Position numbers and translations under genes: made by a program | The notes under the pieces: model-generated | The model's database searches: none | What the model saw: only the letters and a program-made list of their open reading frames with translations | What the model was told of the DNA's origin: nothing | Shown: piece by piece, positions 6,986 to 15,664 of the stretch | Position numbering within the stretch: the first letter of the stretch is position 1 | How the letters are laid out: each line of letters opens with the position of its first letter | Assembly (NCBI GenBank): GCA_002408085.1 | Contig: DHQL01000027.1 | Coordinates: 72,488-136,487, forward strand | Reading direction: 5' to 3' | Source of the DNA: Spirochaeta sp. UBA5339 | GTDB taxonomy: Bacteria > Spirochaetota > Spirochaetia > DSM-2461 | Length of the DNA stretch: 64,000 bases

Positions 6986-8360
6986 ATTCTCCTCCGCCCT
7001 GAAGCGCCAGCTCACTCCCCCCGATGGGCAGTGGAAAGTCTGCTGTGCCCTCTCAGGCGGCCCCGATTCCACAGTCCTGTTGCTGCTCCTTAAGGAGTTC
7101 AGTTCCGAGTTTTCATACAGCCTGGAAGCAGCCTATGTGGACCATGGAATAAGAGATGCCGCCGAGATGGAGAGGGAGAGGGCTCATGTGAGCTCCCTTT
7201 GCGAATCCCTGGAAGTACCTCTCCATAAAAAGAGTCTCGATTCCGGTTTTCTGGAACACTATGCCCGTCAGAAGGGATGCGGTATTGAAAGTGCTGCCAG
7301 GGCCTACAGGTATCATTTCTTTGAGAAAATCAGTGGAAACAGCCCTGTGCCGGTCTTTTTTGCCCTGGGTCATAACCGGAATGATCAGGTTGAAACCCTT
7401 CTGATGCGCCTTTTTTCGGGGTCGGGTCCCGAGGGTGTGAGGGGAATCCCCGAAACCCGCGCCAACTACTTCCGTCCCCTTATTGATACGGACCGATCGG
7501 ATATTGAGGCCTGGCTCGGGGGGCTTAAGGTGGAAACAGTCTCAGACAGTACCAACGATGAGATCGAATACCTTAGAAACAGGGTTCGTCATAAGATCCT
7601 GCCGGCTGTCCGGGATTCCTTTCCCGCCTGTGAGGACTCTATCCTCGGTTTTCAGAACGATTTGAAGGATCTGATGGATCACTACAGTTCTCTTCTGGGC
7701 AGTGCCTGCCCCTGGGCCGGCTCCGCTGGAGAGGGTTTTTTCAGCTGTAGGGAGAGTGACTTTAGTGAGCTGCCCTTTGTAAGCAGAAAATCGCTTCTTC
7801 TGGAGAAAATCAACCGGCTGCAGAAAGGGCAGAATCCCGGTAGACGGATTCCTTCGTCCTTTTTTACACCATTGAAGGATCTGAGGGGGAGGATACTCCT
7901 CAAAGGCCATGGAATCCTTTTTAAGAAGGAGAAGGGACGCCTCATCCTCTCTCTTAATCGTCCTGATGAAGCTGACTGCCGTTTTTTTCTTGTTTCAGCG
8001 GGCCGTGACTACCGCCGGGAAGGGCTCAGGCTCTGTGTCCTTAAGGGATGCGATATCGTTTCTGAGGCAACTGTTCTGGCAGAACTCAATGATCCTGCCG
8101 ATAGCTTTGTTATCAGAACACCTTTCGGTGCAGGGGAGGTCAGGTCTTCAGGGGTACTTCACAAAGGGGAAGAACGGGTTATTGAAGCTCTGGTTTTCAG
8201 AGGAAATAATCTGCTCTGCGCACTTGGGACAGGGGGCTTTATTCTGCCCGAAAAGGCCGCGGGGAAAAAAATAGAAAATATTATAAGTGAATGCTACTAC
8301 CTTTGTATTATAATTAAAGGGAGAGGTCACTATGCCCCAGGACGACAGAAACGACAATAA
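6954..8360 (+). CDS. tilS: tRNA(Ile)-lysidine synthase
   Basis: TilS attaches lysine to C34 of the CAU-anticodon tRNA-Ile so that it reads AUA. The PP-loop motif CALSGGPDSTVLLLLL lies near the N-terminus, followed by CGIESAARAYRYHFF and GHNRNDQVETLLMRL of the N-type ATP pyrophosphatase fold; a longer C-terminal region corresponds to the tRNA-binding domains. The ATG at 6954 is chosen over a frame start at 6924 because it yields the compact MKSILEKVKTEF leader. The gene overlaps pth by 32 bases and ftsH by 29 bases. The tilS-ftsH order is conserved in many bacteria. Confidence 0.93.
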   Translation: MKSILEKVKTEFSSALKRQLTPPDGQWKVCCALSGGPDSTVLLLLLKEFSSEFSYSLEAAYVDHGIRDAAEMERERAHVSSLCESLEVPLHKKSLDSGFLEHYARQKGCGIESAARAYRYHFFEKISGNSPVPVFFALGHNRNDQVETLLMRLFSGSGPEGVRGIPETRANYFRPLIDTDRSDIEAWLGGLKVETVSDSTNDEIEYLRNRVRHKILPAVRDSFPACEDSILGFQNDLKDLMDHYSSLLGSACPWAGSAGEGFFSCRESDFSELPFVSRKSLLLEKINRLQKGQNPGRRIPSSFFTPLKDLRGRILLKGHGILFKKEKGRLILSLNRPDEADCRFFLVSAGRDYRREGLRLCVLKGCDIVSEATVLAELNDPADSFVIRTPFGAGEVRSSGVLHKGEERVIEALVFRGNNLLCALGTGGFILPEKAAGKKIENIISECYYLCIIIKGRGHYAPGRQKRQ

Positions 8361-10197
8361 CAACGATAATTTCAACTTCAACAACAACAGAAGCGCCCTT
8401 ATGTTTCTTGCTGTTCTCATCCTGTTCTTTATGTTCTTCTTCTCCTTTTCTCCACAGACAGAGGTAAGTGAAATCCCATATTCCATGTTTCTTCAGTATG
8501 TGGACAGCGGAAGAGTTTATGATGTGAGGATACTGGACCAGAAGGAGATCGAAGGACGCTTTGTAAGTCCCACAGATGCAGAAAGCAGCGGTATGTCCTT
8601 TAAAACGGTCATTCCCTACTATGATGACAATCTGATAGAGATGCTTGTCAATAACGGTGTTGATGTGGCCGGAGCGGACAAGGCGGTCTCACCGGGTGTG
8701 ATTCTGCTTCAGATGCTTCCATGGGCCATCAGTTTTCTCTTTATCTGGTGGATGTTTCGGTCCATGCAGGGGGGAGGGGGCAACAAGGCCTTCAGCTTCG
8801 GCAAGAGCAAGGCCAAGCGTTACGATCACGGAAAGGACAGCATTACCTTTGAGGATGTAGCGGGTCAGGAAGAGTCCAAATATGAACTGATGGAGGTCGT
8901 GGACTTTCTTAAAAATCCTGAAAAGTTTACCAGCATAGGTGCCAAGATCCCCAAGGGGGTTCTTCTGGTGGGTAATCCCGGTACCGGGAAGACCCTTCTT
9001 GCCAAGGCTGTTGCCGGTGAGGCGGGGGTTCCCTTCTTTCATATGTCAGGTTCCGACTTTGTCGAGATGTTTGTCGGTGTCGGTGCAAGCCGGGTCCGGG
9101 ATCTCTTTGAACAGGGCAGGAAGAATGCTCCCTGTATACTCTTTATCGATGAGATTGACGCGGTGGGCCGTACAAGAGGCGCCGGTTACGGCGGCGGACA
9201 CGATGAGCGTGAACAGACCCTGAACCAGCTTCTGGTTGAGATGGATGGTTTTGATACGGACCAGGCTGTTATTATCATTGCTGCTACAAACAGACCCGAT
9301 GTTCTTGACCCGGCTCTTCTGAGACCGGGCCGCTTTGACCGTCAGGTGGTGGTTGATATGCCCGATGTAAAGGAGCGTGAGGCCATTATCCGTATTCACT
9401 GCAAGAAGATAAACCTCTCTCCCCAGGTCGACCTGGGTATCGTTGCCAGGGCAACTCCCGGAAGTTCCGGTGCTAATCTGGCCAGTATTGTCAATGAGGC
9501 AGCCCTCTTTGCGGCCAGGCGGGGATCCAGGGTTGTTGAGCATGAGGATTTTGAAGAGGCCAGGGACAAGGTTATGATGGGTGTGGCCCGCAAGTCACGG
9601 GTTATGACCGATCATGAACGGGAGATGACAGCCTATCATGAGGCGGGACATGCTCTGCTTCACTATTATCTGAAAAATGCCGATCCTGTTCATAAGGTGA
9701 CGATTGTGCCCAGAGGTAGGGCTCTGGGGGTGACATTCTCCCTCCCTGAAAACGATAATTACGCCAGAAGCAGTTCCTGGATTGAAGATCGTATTTGTAT
9801 ATGCTACGGTGGTTATGTTGCGGAAGAACTGATGTACGATGTAACTACCACAGGAGCGAAGAACGATATTGATCAGGCTACGGGTATGGCCCGTAAGATG
9901 GTCTGCGAATGGGGTATGAGCAGTGAAATCGGCCCGATCGCCCTTGGGAGCGATGACGAACCGATCTTTATCGGAAAGGAAATTGCGCAGCATAAAGACT
10001 ATTCTGATGATACGGCATCCCTGATTGATACAGAGATCAGGCGCATTCTGAATGACAATCTGGGAAAGGCCCGGGGCATTCTTGGTGAGCACAGGGATCA
10101 GCTGGAAAAGATTGCCCGGGGACTTCTGGAGTCAGAAACCCTGGAAGATCACGATATCAGAAATCTACTTGGACCGGAATTTTTGATTCCTGAATAG
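8332..10197 (+). CDS. ftsH: ATP-dependent zinc metalloprotease FtsH
   Basis: FtsH is a membrane-anchored AAA+ protease that degrades misassembled membrane proteins and some regulators. The 621 residues show two membrane segments (about 21-39 and 121-142) enclosing a periplasmic domain, Walker A GNPGTGKT at 214-221, Walker B FIDEID at 271-276, the second region of homology ATNRPDVLDPALLRPGRFD, and the zinc motif HEAGH at 436-440. The N-terminus is unusually rich in asparagine (residues 7-19). GGGAGAGG precedes the ATG. It overlaps tilS and is followed after 5 bases by the next gene. Confidence 0.98.
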   Translation: MPQDDRNDNNNDNFNFNNNRSALMFLAVLILFFMFFFSFSPQTEVSEIPYSMFLQYVDSGRVYDVRILDQKEIEGRFVSPTDAESSGMSFKTVIPYYDDNLIEMLVNNGVDVAGADKAVSPGVILLQMLPWAISFLFIWWMFRSMQGGGGNKAFSFGKSKAKRYDHGKDSITFEDVAGQEESKYELMEVVDFLKNPEKFTSIGAKIPKGVLLVGNPGTGKTLLAKAVAGEAGVPFFHMSGSDFVEMFVGVGASRVRDLFEQGRKNAPCILFIDEIDAVGRTRGAGYGGGHDEREQTLNQLLVEMDGFDTDQAVIIIAATNRPDVLDPALLRPGRFDRQVVVDMPDVKEREAIIRIHCKKINLSPQVDLGIVARATPGSSGANLASIVNEAALFAARRGSRVVEHEDFEEARDKVMMGVARKSRVMTDHEREMTAYHEAGHALLHYYLKNADPVHKVTIVPRGRALGVTFSLPENDNYARSSSWIEDRICICYGGYVAEELMYDVTTTGAKNDIDQATGMARKMVCEWGMSSEIGPIALGSDDEPIFIGKEIAQHKDYSDDTASLIDTEIRRILNDNLGKARGILGEHRDQLEKIARGLLESETLEDHDIRNLLGPEFLIPE

Positions 10198-10202
10198 ACA
10201 AA

Positions 10203-11810
10203 GTGAAAAAACAGCTGAATTTAATCTTCTTACTTCTCTTTTCTGCCGCGGCCTTTGTTACGGCTCAGTCTCAGGATGAAGAGCTGGCAAGGCTTTATGC
10301 CCGACATGCATGGGATGCCTACAGATCTTCCCGGCTTTCGGATTTTCGGGACCTTCTTGATACGGGTCTTGAGTATGACGATGAAAACCCGGATCTTCTC
10401 TGTCTGAAGGGACTGGATGCCAGGTCTTCCGGACGCTACGGTGAAGCGGGCAACTGGTTTACCCGTGCCTTCTACAGCGGTAACCAGCCTGAACAGATTG
10501 ATACCGGTGATATTCTGGGCTGGCTTTTTGAAATGCAGTACCGTCTTGGTAATGATGAGGACCTGGAGTCTCTCTTTTTTACTGTCAATGAGATAAGCCG
10601 CGATACGAGCGATATTCTATTTTACACTGTTCTCTCTCTGCACCGTCTGGGTAAGAAGGACCGGGCCTTCACCATGGCAGAGGAGGGGGTCTACAGGTAT
10701 CAGGATCAACGTTTTCTGATTCTGCTGAGCTCCTGGAGTTCCGAAGAGTACTATCCCGGAGTTCTTGCCGAGTATGCCGACCGCCAGGGGCTGAGATATC
10801 CTGACCTTCTTTCAAGAGTTGTTATGCTTCCGGAGTCTGAAAACAGGGAGGCCCTGGCTTCTTTATATCTGACTCAGTATAACGATCTGAACAGCTGGTA
10901 TTTCAGGAAATATGTTCTGGGTTATCCCTCGGGAAATACAAGCATTCCCTACCTTTCAGATACTAACCGGGTCTGGCCTCTGAAGGCTCTGCAGCACTAT
11001 TTGAATGACTATCCCGATATGTCCTATATGATGTCCAGAATGCAGAACGTAATGCTTGACGGCAGCGGCGATGGCATTACGGATCTCAGAATCTATAGAA
11101 AGGGAAGCAGGGTTTTATGGGAGTATGATCGTGATCAGGACGGTATTGCCGACACAGTCCTTGTCTGGAGCGGTCAGAGCCTTCTTGAATCAGTGACCTT
11201 TCATGACAACGATCTTTCCCGCACTTTTCACTACTATGATTACCCCTTTGTGGACCGTGTTTCCATAACCGGTGCCATGAGAAACCACAGAGAGTATAAC
11301 TTTCTTCCAGGCAGTTTCGGATTTCCATTGACCAAAAATACAAATGATCTTCATGTTCAGATCTTGATGGATCCCAGACAGGGTGACAGTATCTACATAC
11401 CTGAATCGGAGATCCTGGGGCACAGTTTTTCTCTCATTGATTCTGTAACGGGAGAAGAACCTGTACCTTTTAGAGAGTATACTGTAGTAGACGGGATGAT
11501 TAGACGATTCCGTGAAGATTCAAATTTTGACGGCCGTTTTGACAGGACTGTACTTCTGGATAACTGGCTCCCCTATGAAGGGTATCGTGATATCGATAAT
11601 GACGGAGCCGTTGATCTGAAAGAGAAATATATTGACGGCCGTTTTGCCGGTTTTATCTATGAAGGCAAGGAAAGCAGAATGGAGGAGTATCAGGATCTCT
11701 GGAGCAGAAGGAAGTATCAGCTCTGGGATTTTACCCGTAACGGGTTCTATGATGCCCTCCTTGTCAGAGAAGATGACGGCAGCTGGAAGGAAATGTTGAT
11801 TACACAATGA
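10203..11810 (+). CDS. Exported TPR-like protein with four DxDxDG-type calcium-binding-like loops
   Basis: I do not recognise a named family. A signal peptide (KKQLNLIFLLLFSAAAFVTA) suggests export to the periplasm. The N-terminal half is helical and TPR-like (for example DENPDLLCLKGLDARSSGRYGEAGNWF). The C-terminal half has four acidic loops: DGSGDGITD (286), DRDQDGIAD (309), DSNFDGRFD (439) and DIDNDGAVD (463). These resemble EF-hand or dockerin calcium loops and sit between beta-like repeats such as RTVLLDNWLPYEGYRDI. The start is a GTG 5 bases after ftsH. The stop overlaps the HtrA-like gene by 4 bases, so the two are probably made together. A scaffold in envelope quality control is an inference. 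Confidence 0.75.
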   Translation: MKKQLNLIFLLLFSAAAFVTAQSQDEELARLYARHAWDAYRSSRLSDFRDLLDTGLEYDDENPDLLCLKGLDARSSGRYGEAGNWFTRAFYSGNQPEQIDTGDILGWLFEMQYRLGNDEDLESLFFTVNEISRDTSDILFYTVLSLHRLGKKDRAFTMAEEGVYRYQDQRFLILLSSWSSEEYYPGVLAEYADRQGLRYPDLLSRVVMLPESENREALASLYLTQYNDLNSWYFRKYVLGYPSGNTSIPYLSDTNRVWPLKALQHYLNDYPDMSYMMSRMQNVMLDGSGDGITDLRIYRKGSRVLWEYDRDQDGIADTVLVWSGQSLLESVTFHDNDLSRTFHYYDYPFVDRVSITGAMRNHREYNFLPGSFGFPLTKNTNDLHVQILMDPRQGDSIYIPESEILGHSFSLIDSVTGEEPVPFREYTVVDGMIRRFREDSNFDGRFDRTVLLDNWLPYEGYRDIDNDGAVDLKEKYIDGRFAGFIYEGKESRMEEYQDLWSRRKYQLWDFTRNGFYDALLVREDDGSWKEMLITQ

Positions 11811-13591
11811 AGAGACTATTATTCACCGGCACTTTGCTGGTTTTCATATTTACACTCTCCTGTAAGAGTTCAGAGGGAATAACTCCTGGTGATCCGGAAC
11901 AGTTCAACCCCCGGACAAGGGCAAAGAATCAGATTGACGGACTTCTGGATGAACATAAGCCCTCGGAGGCACTGCAGTGGATCTATCACTACCAGAGTCT
12001 GGAAGAAGCTCCGGATCTGGATTATGAGGGCCTTGAAAAGAAGGCACTCAGGGAGATCGGTTCCCAGCTGGATCAGTCTGTTGAAGACCGGGAATATCGG
12101 AAGGCACTCTCTCTTTACAACTCCCTTGATGTGGCTGAAAGAACTGATATTGCCGGAGACTTTGACGAAGAGAGTCTTAAGCTTGAGTATGTGAAGAATC
12201 TTCTTGAGTTCAGAAAGTCCGGAGCCGCGGCTGTTATGGTGACCCAGGGTTTTATTCCCCTAGAGGCGGCTTCCGATGAGGACCTTCAGTACTTTGCCCG
12301 GCGCTTTACCGCCGGGGAGAACCGGAAGGCTCTGCAGGCCGTTGCCTCTGAGATTAGAGGCCGAGGTCTCTCCCTCGAAAGCTCTGCCGTTGAGTTTCTC
12401 AATACCCCTGTAACAATGGAAGACCTTTTGGAGGGAACCGTTACGGTATGGGTTGACAAGGGACTTCGCATCGACCGTGGTGTGGGGTATCCCGATCGGA
12501 GCATCGGTAGCGGTTTCTTTATCGATAAGGACGGCTATATCCTGACCAACTATCATGTTATCGAAAGCGAGGTCAGCTCCGAGTACAAGGGCTACTCCCG
12601 TCTGTTTATCAAGCTTTCCGATGACAGGGGAGAGAAGATTCCCGCCCGGGTTGTGGGCTGGGACAGACACTTTGATATAGCCCTTCTCAAGACTGAAATA
12701 GAGGCTCCCTATGTTTTCTCCTTTGCGGGAAAGGATAAATTTAATCTGGGTGAGCAGATTTTCGCCATCGGATCTCCCGGCGGCCTGAATAATACAATTA
12801 CCTCGGGTACAGTTTCCGCCCTCAGGCGTCCCCTGCAGACAATGGGCGAGGCCATTCAGGTGGATGTTCCCATCAACCCCGGTAACAGCGGCGGACCTCT
12901 GATGAACAGTAATTCTGAGGTAAAAGGTGTTGTCTTTGCAGGAATTACGGGTTTTGAGGGCGTCAACTTTGCCATCGACGGTGAGTATGTGAAGAAGCTT
13001 CTGCCCCAGCTCTATGAGGGTGGGCAGCTTGAACACTCCTGGATTGGAATAGGAGGCTATCAGGCCTACAGGAGTCTCGAGGTCCTCTATGTGAATCCCC
13101 GTTCTCCCGCCGAAGGGCTGGGCTTGAAGCGCGGGGACAGGATTCTCAGTGTTAACGGACAAAAGGTCTACCGGAATCAGGATGTGAGAGATATTGTTCT
13201 GGGACTTCCAGTGGGAACCATGGTGGATATTGAGTGGGAGAATGCCGAAGGCGAGGTGAATCATTCACCTGTTGCTCTGGCTCTTCGTCCCGATGTCCCC
13301 CTGAAGGAAGCGGTAAACCGTGATACCAGGGAGAATCTGATTCCTCCTATGTTCGGAATGGTACTGAATCTTGTGGGAAGACAGCAGTACACCGTCGATT
13401 ATGTCTACACAGGCGGCAGCGCCGATGAGGCAAGCATTTCCAGGGGAGACACCATTACTCTGCGCCGCTGGCAGGTGAACGAGAAAGAGGGCTATGTGCT
13501 GATGCAGTTTGTCTTCAAAGGGGTCAAGGCCGGTTATCTTGAATCCGCTGTTCAACTCGGGGCGGGCCTGGAGTCGGCGATCTTCTTCTAG
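11807..13591 (+). CDS. HtrA/DegP-like serine protease lipoprotein with TPR-like N-terminus and PDZ domain
   Basis: The leader MKRLLFTGTLLVFIFTLSCK has a lipobox with Cys19, so the protein is probably lipid-anchored. Residues 30-200 are a helical, TPR-like region. The trypsin-like domain shows an intact triad: His250 in TNYHVIE, Asp290 in DIALLKTE, and Ser361 in NPGNSGGPL. A PDZ-like domain follows, with VNPRSPAEGLGLKRGDRILSVNG, and the C-terminus may contain a second, weaker PDZ-like fold (about 515-594). At 594 residues it is longer than classical DegP because of the N-terminal extension. It is translationally coupled to the preceding calcium-loop protein and lies downstream of ftsH, which suggests envelope proteolysis. 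Confidence 0.87.
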   Translation: MKRLLFTGTLLVFIFTLSCKSSEGITPGDPEQFNPRTRAKNQIDGLLDEHKPSEALQWIYHYQSLEEAPDLDYEGLEKKALREIGSQLDQSVEDREYRKALSLYNSLDVAERTDIAGDFDEESLKLEYVKNLLEFRKSGAAAVMVTQGFIPLEAASDEDLQYFARRFTAGENRKALQAVASEIRGRGLSLESSAVEFLNTPVTMEDLLEGTVTVWVDKGLRIDRGVGYPDRSIGSGFFIDKDGYILTNYHVIESEVSSEYKGYSRLFIKLSDDRGEKIPARVVGWDRHFDIALLKTEIEAPYVFSFAGKDKFNLGEQIFAIGSPGGLNNTITSGTVSALRRPLQTMGEAIQVDVPINPGNSGGPLMNSNSEVKGVVFAGITGFEGVNFAIDGEYVKKLLPQLYEGGQLEHSWIGIGGYQAYRSLEVLYVNPRSPAEGLGLKRGDRILSVNGQKVYRNQDVRDIVLGLPVGTMVDIEWENAEGEVNHSPVALALRPDVPLKEAVNRDTRENLIPPMFGMVLNLVGRQQYTVDYVYTGGSADEASISRGDTITLRRWQVNEKEGYVLMQFVFKGVKAGYLESAVQLGAGLESAIFF

Positions 13592-13612
13592 GTTTCTATC
13601 GGCTCCAGACGA

Positions 13613-13641
13613 TTGATGAAAAACACTCTTTAATATATATT
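13613..13641 (+). promoter_or_regulatory. Candidate promoter of lepA, close to the start codon
   Basis: TTGATG (-35) is followed after exactly 17 bases by TATATT (-10). Transcription would be expected to begin near 13648, about two bases before the lepA ATG at 13650. No ribosome-binding site is visible before that ATG, which fits a leaderless or nearly leaderless mRNA. Confidence 0.45.
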
Positions 13642-13649
13642 TCTCAGTT

Positions 13650-15461
13650 ATGAAATACGAACAGGATAAAATCCGAAACTTTTGCATTATTGCCCATATT
13701 GACCATGGTAAATCCACTCTGGCGGACCGTTTTCTTCAGAAGTCCCACTCTGTGGCTGACCGTGATATGAAGGAGCAGATGCTCGACTCTATGGATATTG
13801 AACGGGAGAGGGGGATTACCATTAAATCCCAGGCCGTTACCATAGAGTATCCGTCACAGGACGGCAACACCTATCAGCTCAACCTGGTTGATACTCCGGG
13901 GCATGTGGATTTTTCCTACGAAGTTTCCAGAGCCATCAGTTCCTGTGAAGGAGCCCTGCTGCTGATCGATGCATCCCAGGGTGTTGAGGCTCAGACCCTC
14001 TCCAATATGTATATGGCCCTTGATCACGATCTGGATATCCTTCCCGTTGTAAACAAGATGGACCTTCCCAGTGCGGACCTGGAGCGTGTATCCGAGCAGA
14101 TCGAGCATGACCTGGGTCTGGAACGGGAGATGATCTATCCCGTATCCGCCAAGACCGGAAAGAATGTTGAGGAGCTGATTGAGGGACTTATCCAATGGAT
14201 ACCCGCTCCCAAGGGCTCTCCCGATGCTTCCCTGAAGTGTCTTATTTTCGACTCCCACTACGACGCCTACAGAGGTGTTATTATTCATATCCGTCTCTTC
14301 GAGGGAACCATCAGGGCGGGAGATGAGATTCTTATCATGTCCAGCAACACCAGATACAAGGTGGAAGAGGTAGGTACCTTCAAACTCGGTCTTATGCCAG
14401 GGAAGGAACTCAAGGCCGGACAGGTCGGTTACATCATTGCCGGAATCAAGAATATCTCCGACATCCGTGTCGGTGATACCATTACCCTGTCAAAAGATCC
14501 CTGTGAGGCTCCTCTGGAAGGCTTCCGCGAGGTTAAGCCAGTCGTGTTCTCATCCATCTACCCTGTGGACACAAACCAGTATGAAGAGCTTCAGGCAGCC
14601 ATCGACAAGCTCAGGCTCAATGACGCCTCTCTGGTGTACGAGAAGGACGCCTCGGCGGCCCTGGGATTCGGTTTCCGCTGCGGTTTCCTGGGACTTCTTC
14701 ATCTGGAGGTGGTTCAGGAGCGTCTGGAGCGTGAGTTCGGTCTGAATATCGTTCTTACCTCTCCCTCTGTACGGTACAGAATTACCGGTCAGGATGGTGA
14801 GGTAAGCTATCTGGACAACCCCGCCGAGTTCCCAGATCCCGGTACAATCGAGATGAGCGAGGAGCCCTATATTTCAGCCGATATCATCACTCCTACAGAC
14901 TACCTGGGCTCCATAATGACCCTCTGTATGGGCAAGCGTGGAATCCAGACCAGCATGAACTATCTGGATGAGAAGCGTGTTGAGATAAAGTTCGACATGC
15001 CCCTGGCGGAGGTTCTTTTTGACTTCTACGACAAGCTGAAGTCAATCTCCAAGGGTTATGCCTCCTTCGACTACGAGGTGATCGGCTTTAGAGCCACAAA
15101 CCTTGTAAAGATGGATATCCTGATCAACGGAGACAAGGTTGACGCACTCTCCCAGCTGGTGTTCAAGGACAATGCCTACGACCGCGGAAAGATTGTCTGC
15201 AAGAAGCTGAAGCAGGAGATTACAAGGCAGCAGTTCAAGATCCCCATTCAGGCTGCCATCGGAAACACCGTAATTTCCAGAGAGACTATCTCCGCTCTGA
15301 GAAAGGACGTTACCTCCAAGTGTTACGGAGGGGACATCTCCAGAAAGCGGAAGCTCCTTGAGAAGCAGAAAGAGGGTAAAAAGAGAATGAAGATGGTCGG
15401 CAACGTTGAGCTGCCCCAGTCCGCATTCCTCTCTGTTCTCAAGACAGGAGACGACGATTAG
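13650..15461 (+). CDS. lepA: Elongation factor 4 (LepA GTPase)
   Basis: LepA is a ribosome-bound translational GTPase related to EF-G, involved in initiation and back-translocation. The start MKYEQDKIRNFCIIAHIDHGKSTL is characteristic, with G1 AHIDHGKST, G3 DTPGHVDF and G4 NKMD. The C-terminal LepA-specific domain is seen at GYASFDYEVIGF and RKRKLLEKQKEGKKRMK, which contacts tRNA. The 603-residue length is typical. No Shine-Dalgarno sequence precedes the ATG. A strong terminator at 15520 follows. Confidence 0.98.
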   Translation: MKYEQDKIRNFCIIAHIDHGKSTLADRFLQKSHSVADRDMKEQMLDSMDIERERGITIKSQAVTIEYPSQDGNTYQLNLVDTPGHVDFSYEVSRAISSCEGALLLIDASQGVEAQTLSNMYMALDHDLDILPVVNKMDLPSADLERVSEQIEHDLGLEREMIYPVSAKTGKNVEELIEGLIQWIPAPKGSPDASLKCLIFDSHYDAYRGVIIHIRLFEGTIRAGDEILIMSSNTRYKVEEVGTFKLGLMPGKELKAGQVGYIIAGIKNISDIRVGDTITLSKDPCEAPLEGFREVKPVVFSSIYPVDTNQYEELQAAIDKLRLNDASLVYEKDASAALGFGFRCGFLGLLHLEVVQERLEREFGLNIVLTSPSVRYRITGQDGEVSYLDNPAEFPDPGTIEMSEEPYISADIITPTDYLGSIMTLCMGKRGIQTSMNYLDEKRVEIKFDMPLAEVLFDFYDKLKSISKGYASFDYEVIGFRATNLVKMDILINGDKVDALSQLVFKDNAYDRGKIVCKKLKQEITRQQFKIPIQAAIGNTVISRETISALRKDVTSKCYGGDISRKRKLLEKQKEGKKRMKMVGNVELPQSAFLSVLKTGDDD

Positions 15462-15519
15462 ATATTAACAGAGGGTGTGTATCACTCTTTATAAATAAAA
15501 AATATCTGTTATTGACACT

Positions 15520-15546
15520 GGGCCTCCTTCGGGAGGCCCTTTTTTT
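15520..15546 (+). terminator. Rho-independent terminator after lepA
   Basis: The inverted repeat GGGCCTCC-TTC-GGGAGGCCC is followed by a run of seven T residues. It lies 58 bases downstream of the lepA stop and ends the first large plus-strand block. Confidence 0.93.
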
Positions 15547-15664
15547 CTGTTCTGCCTGCCGGGAAGGAATGTTGGAGCAGGAAAAAAGTCCGCCTCTAAG
15601 TTTCAGATCTCTGATACAATGTTCATGAGTCTTCTGCCGAATGCCTGCCCGGGAGGAAAGCCCT

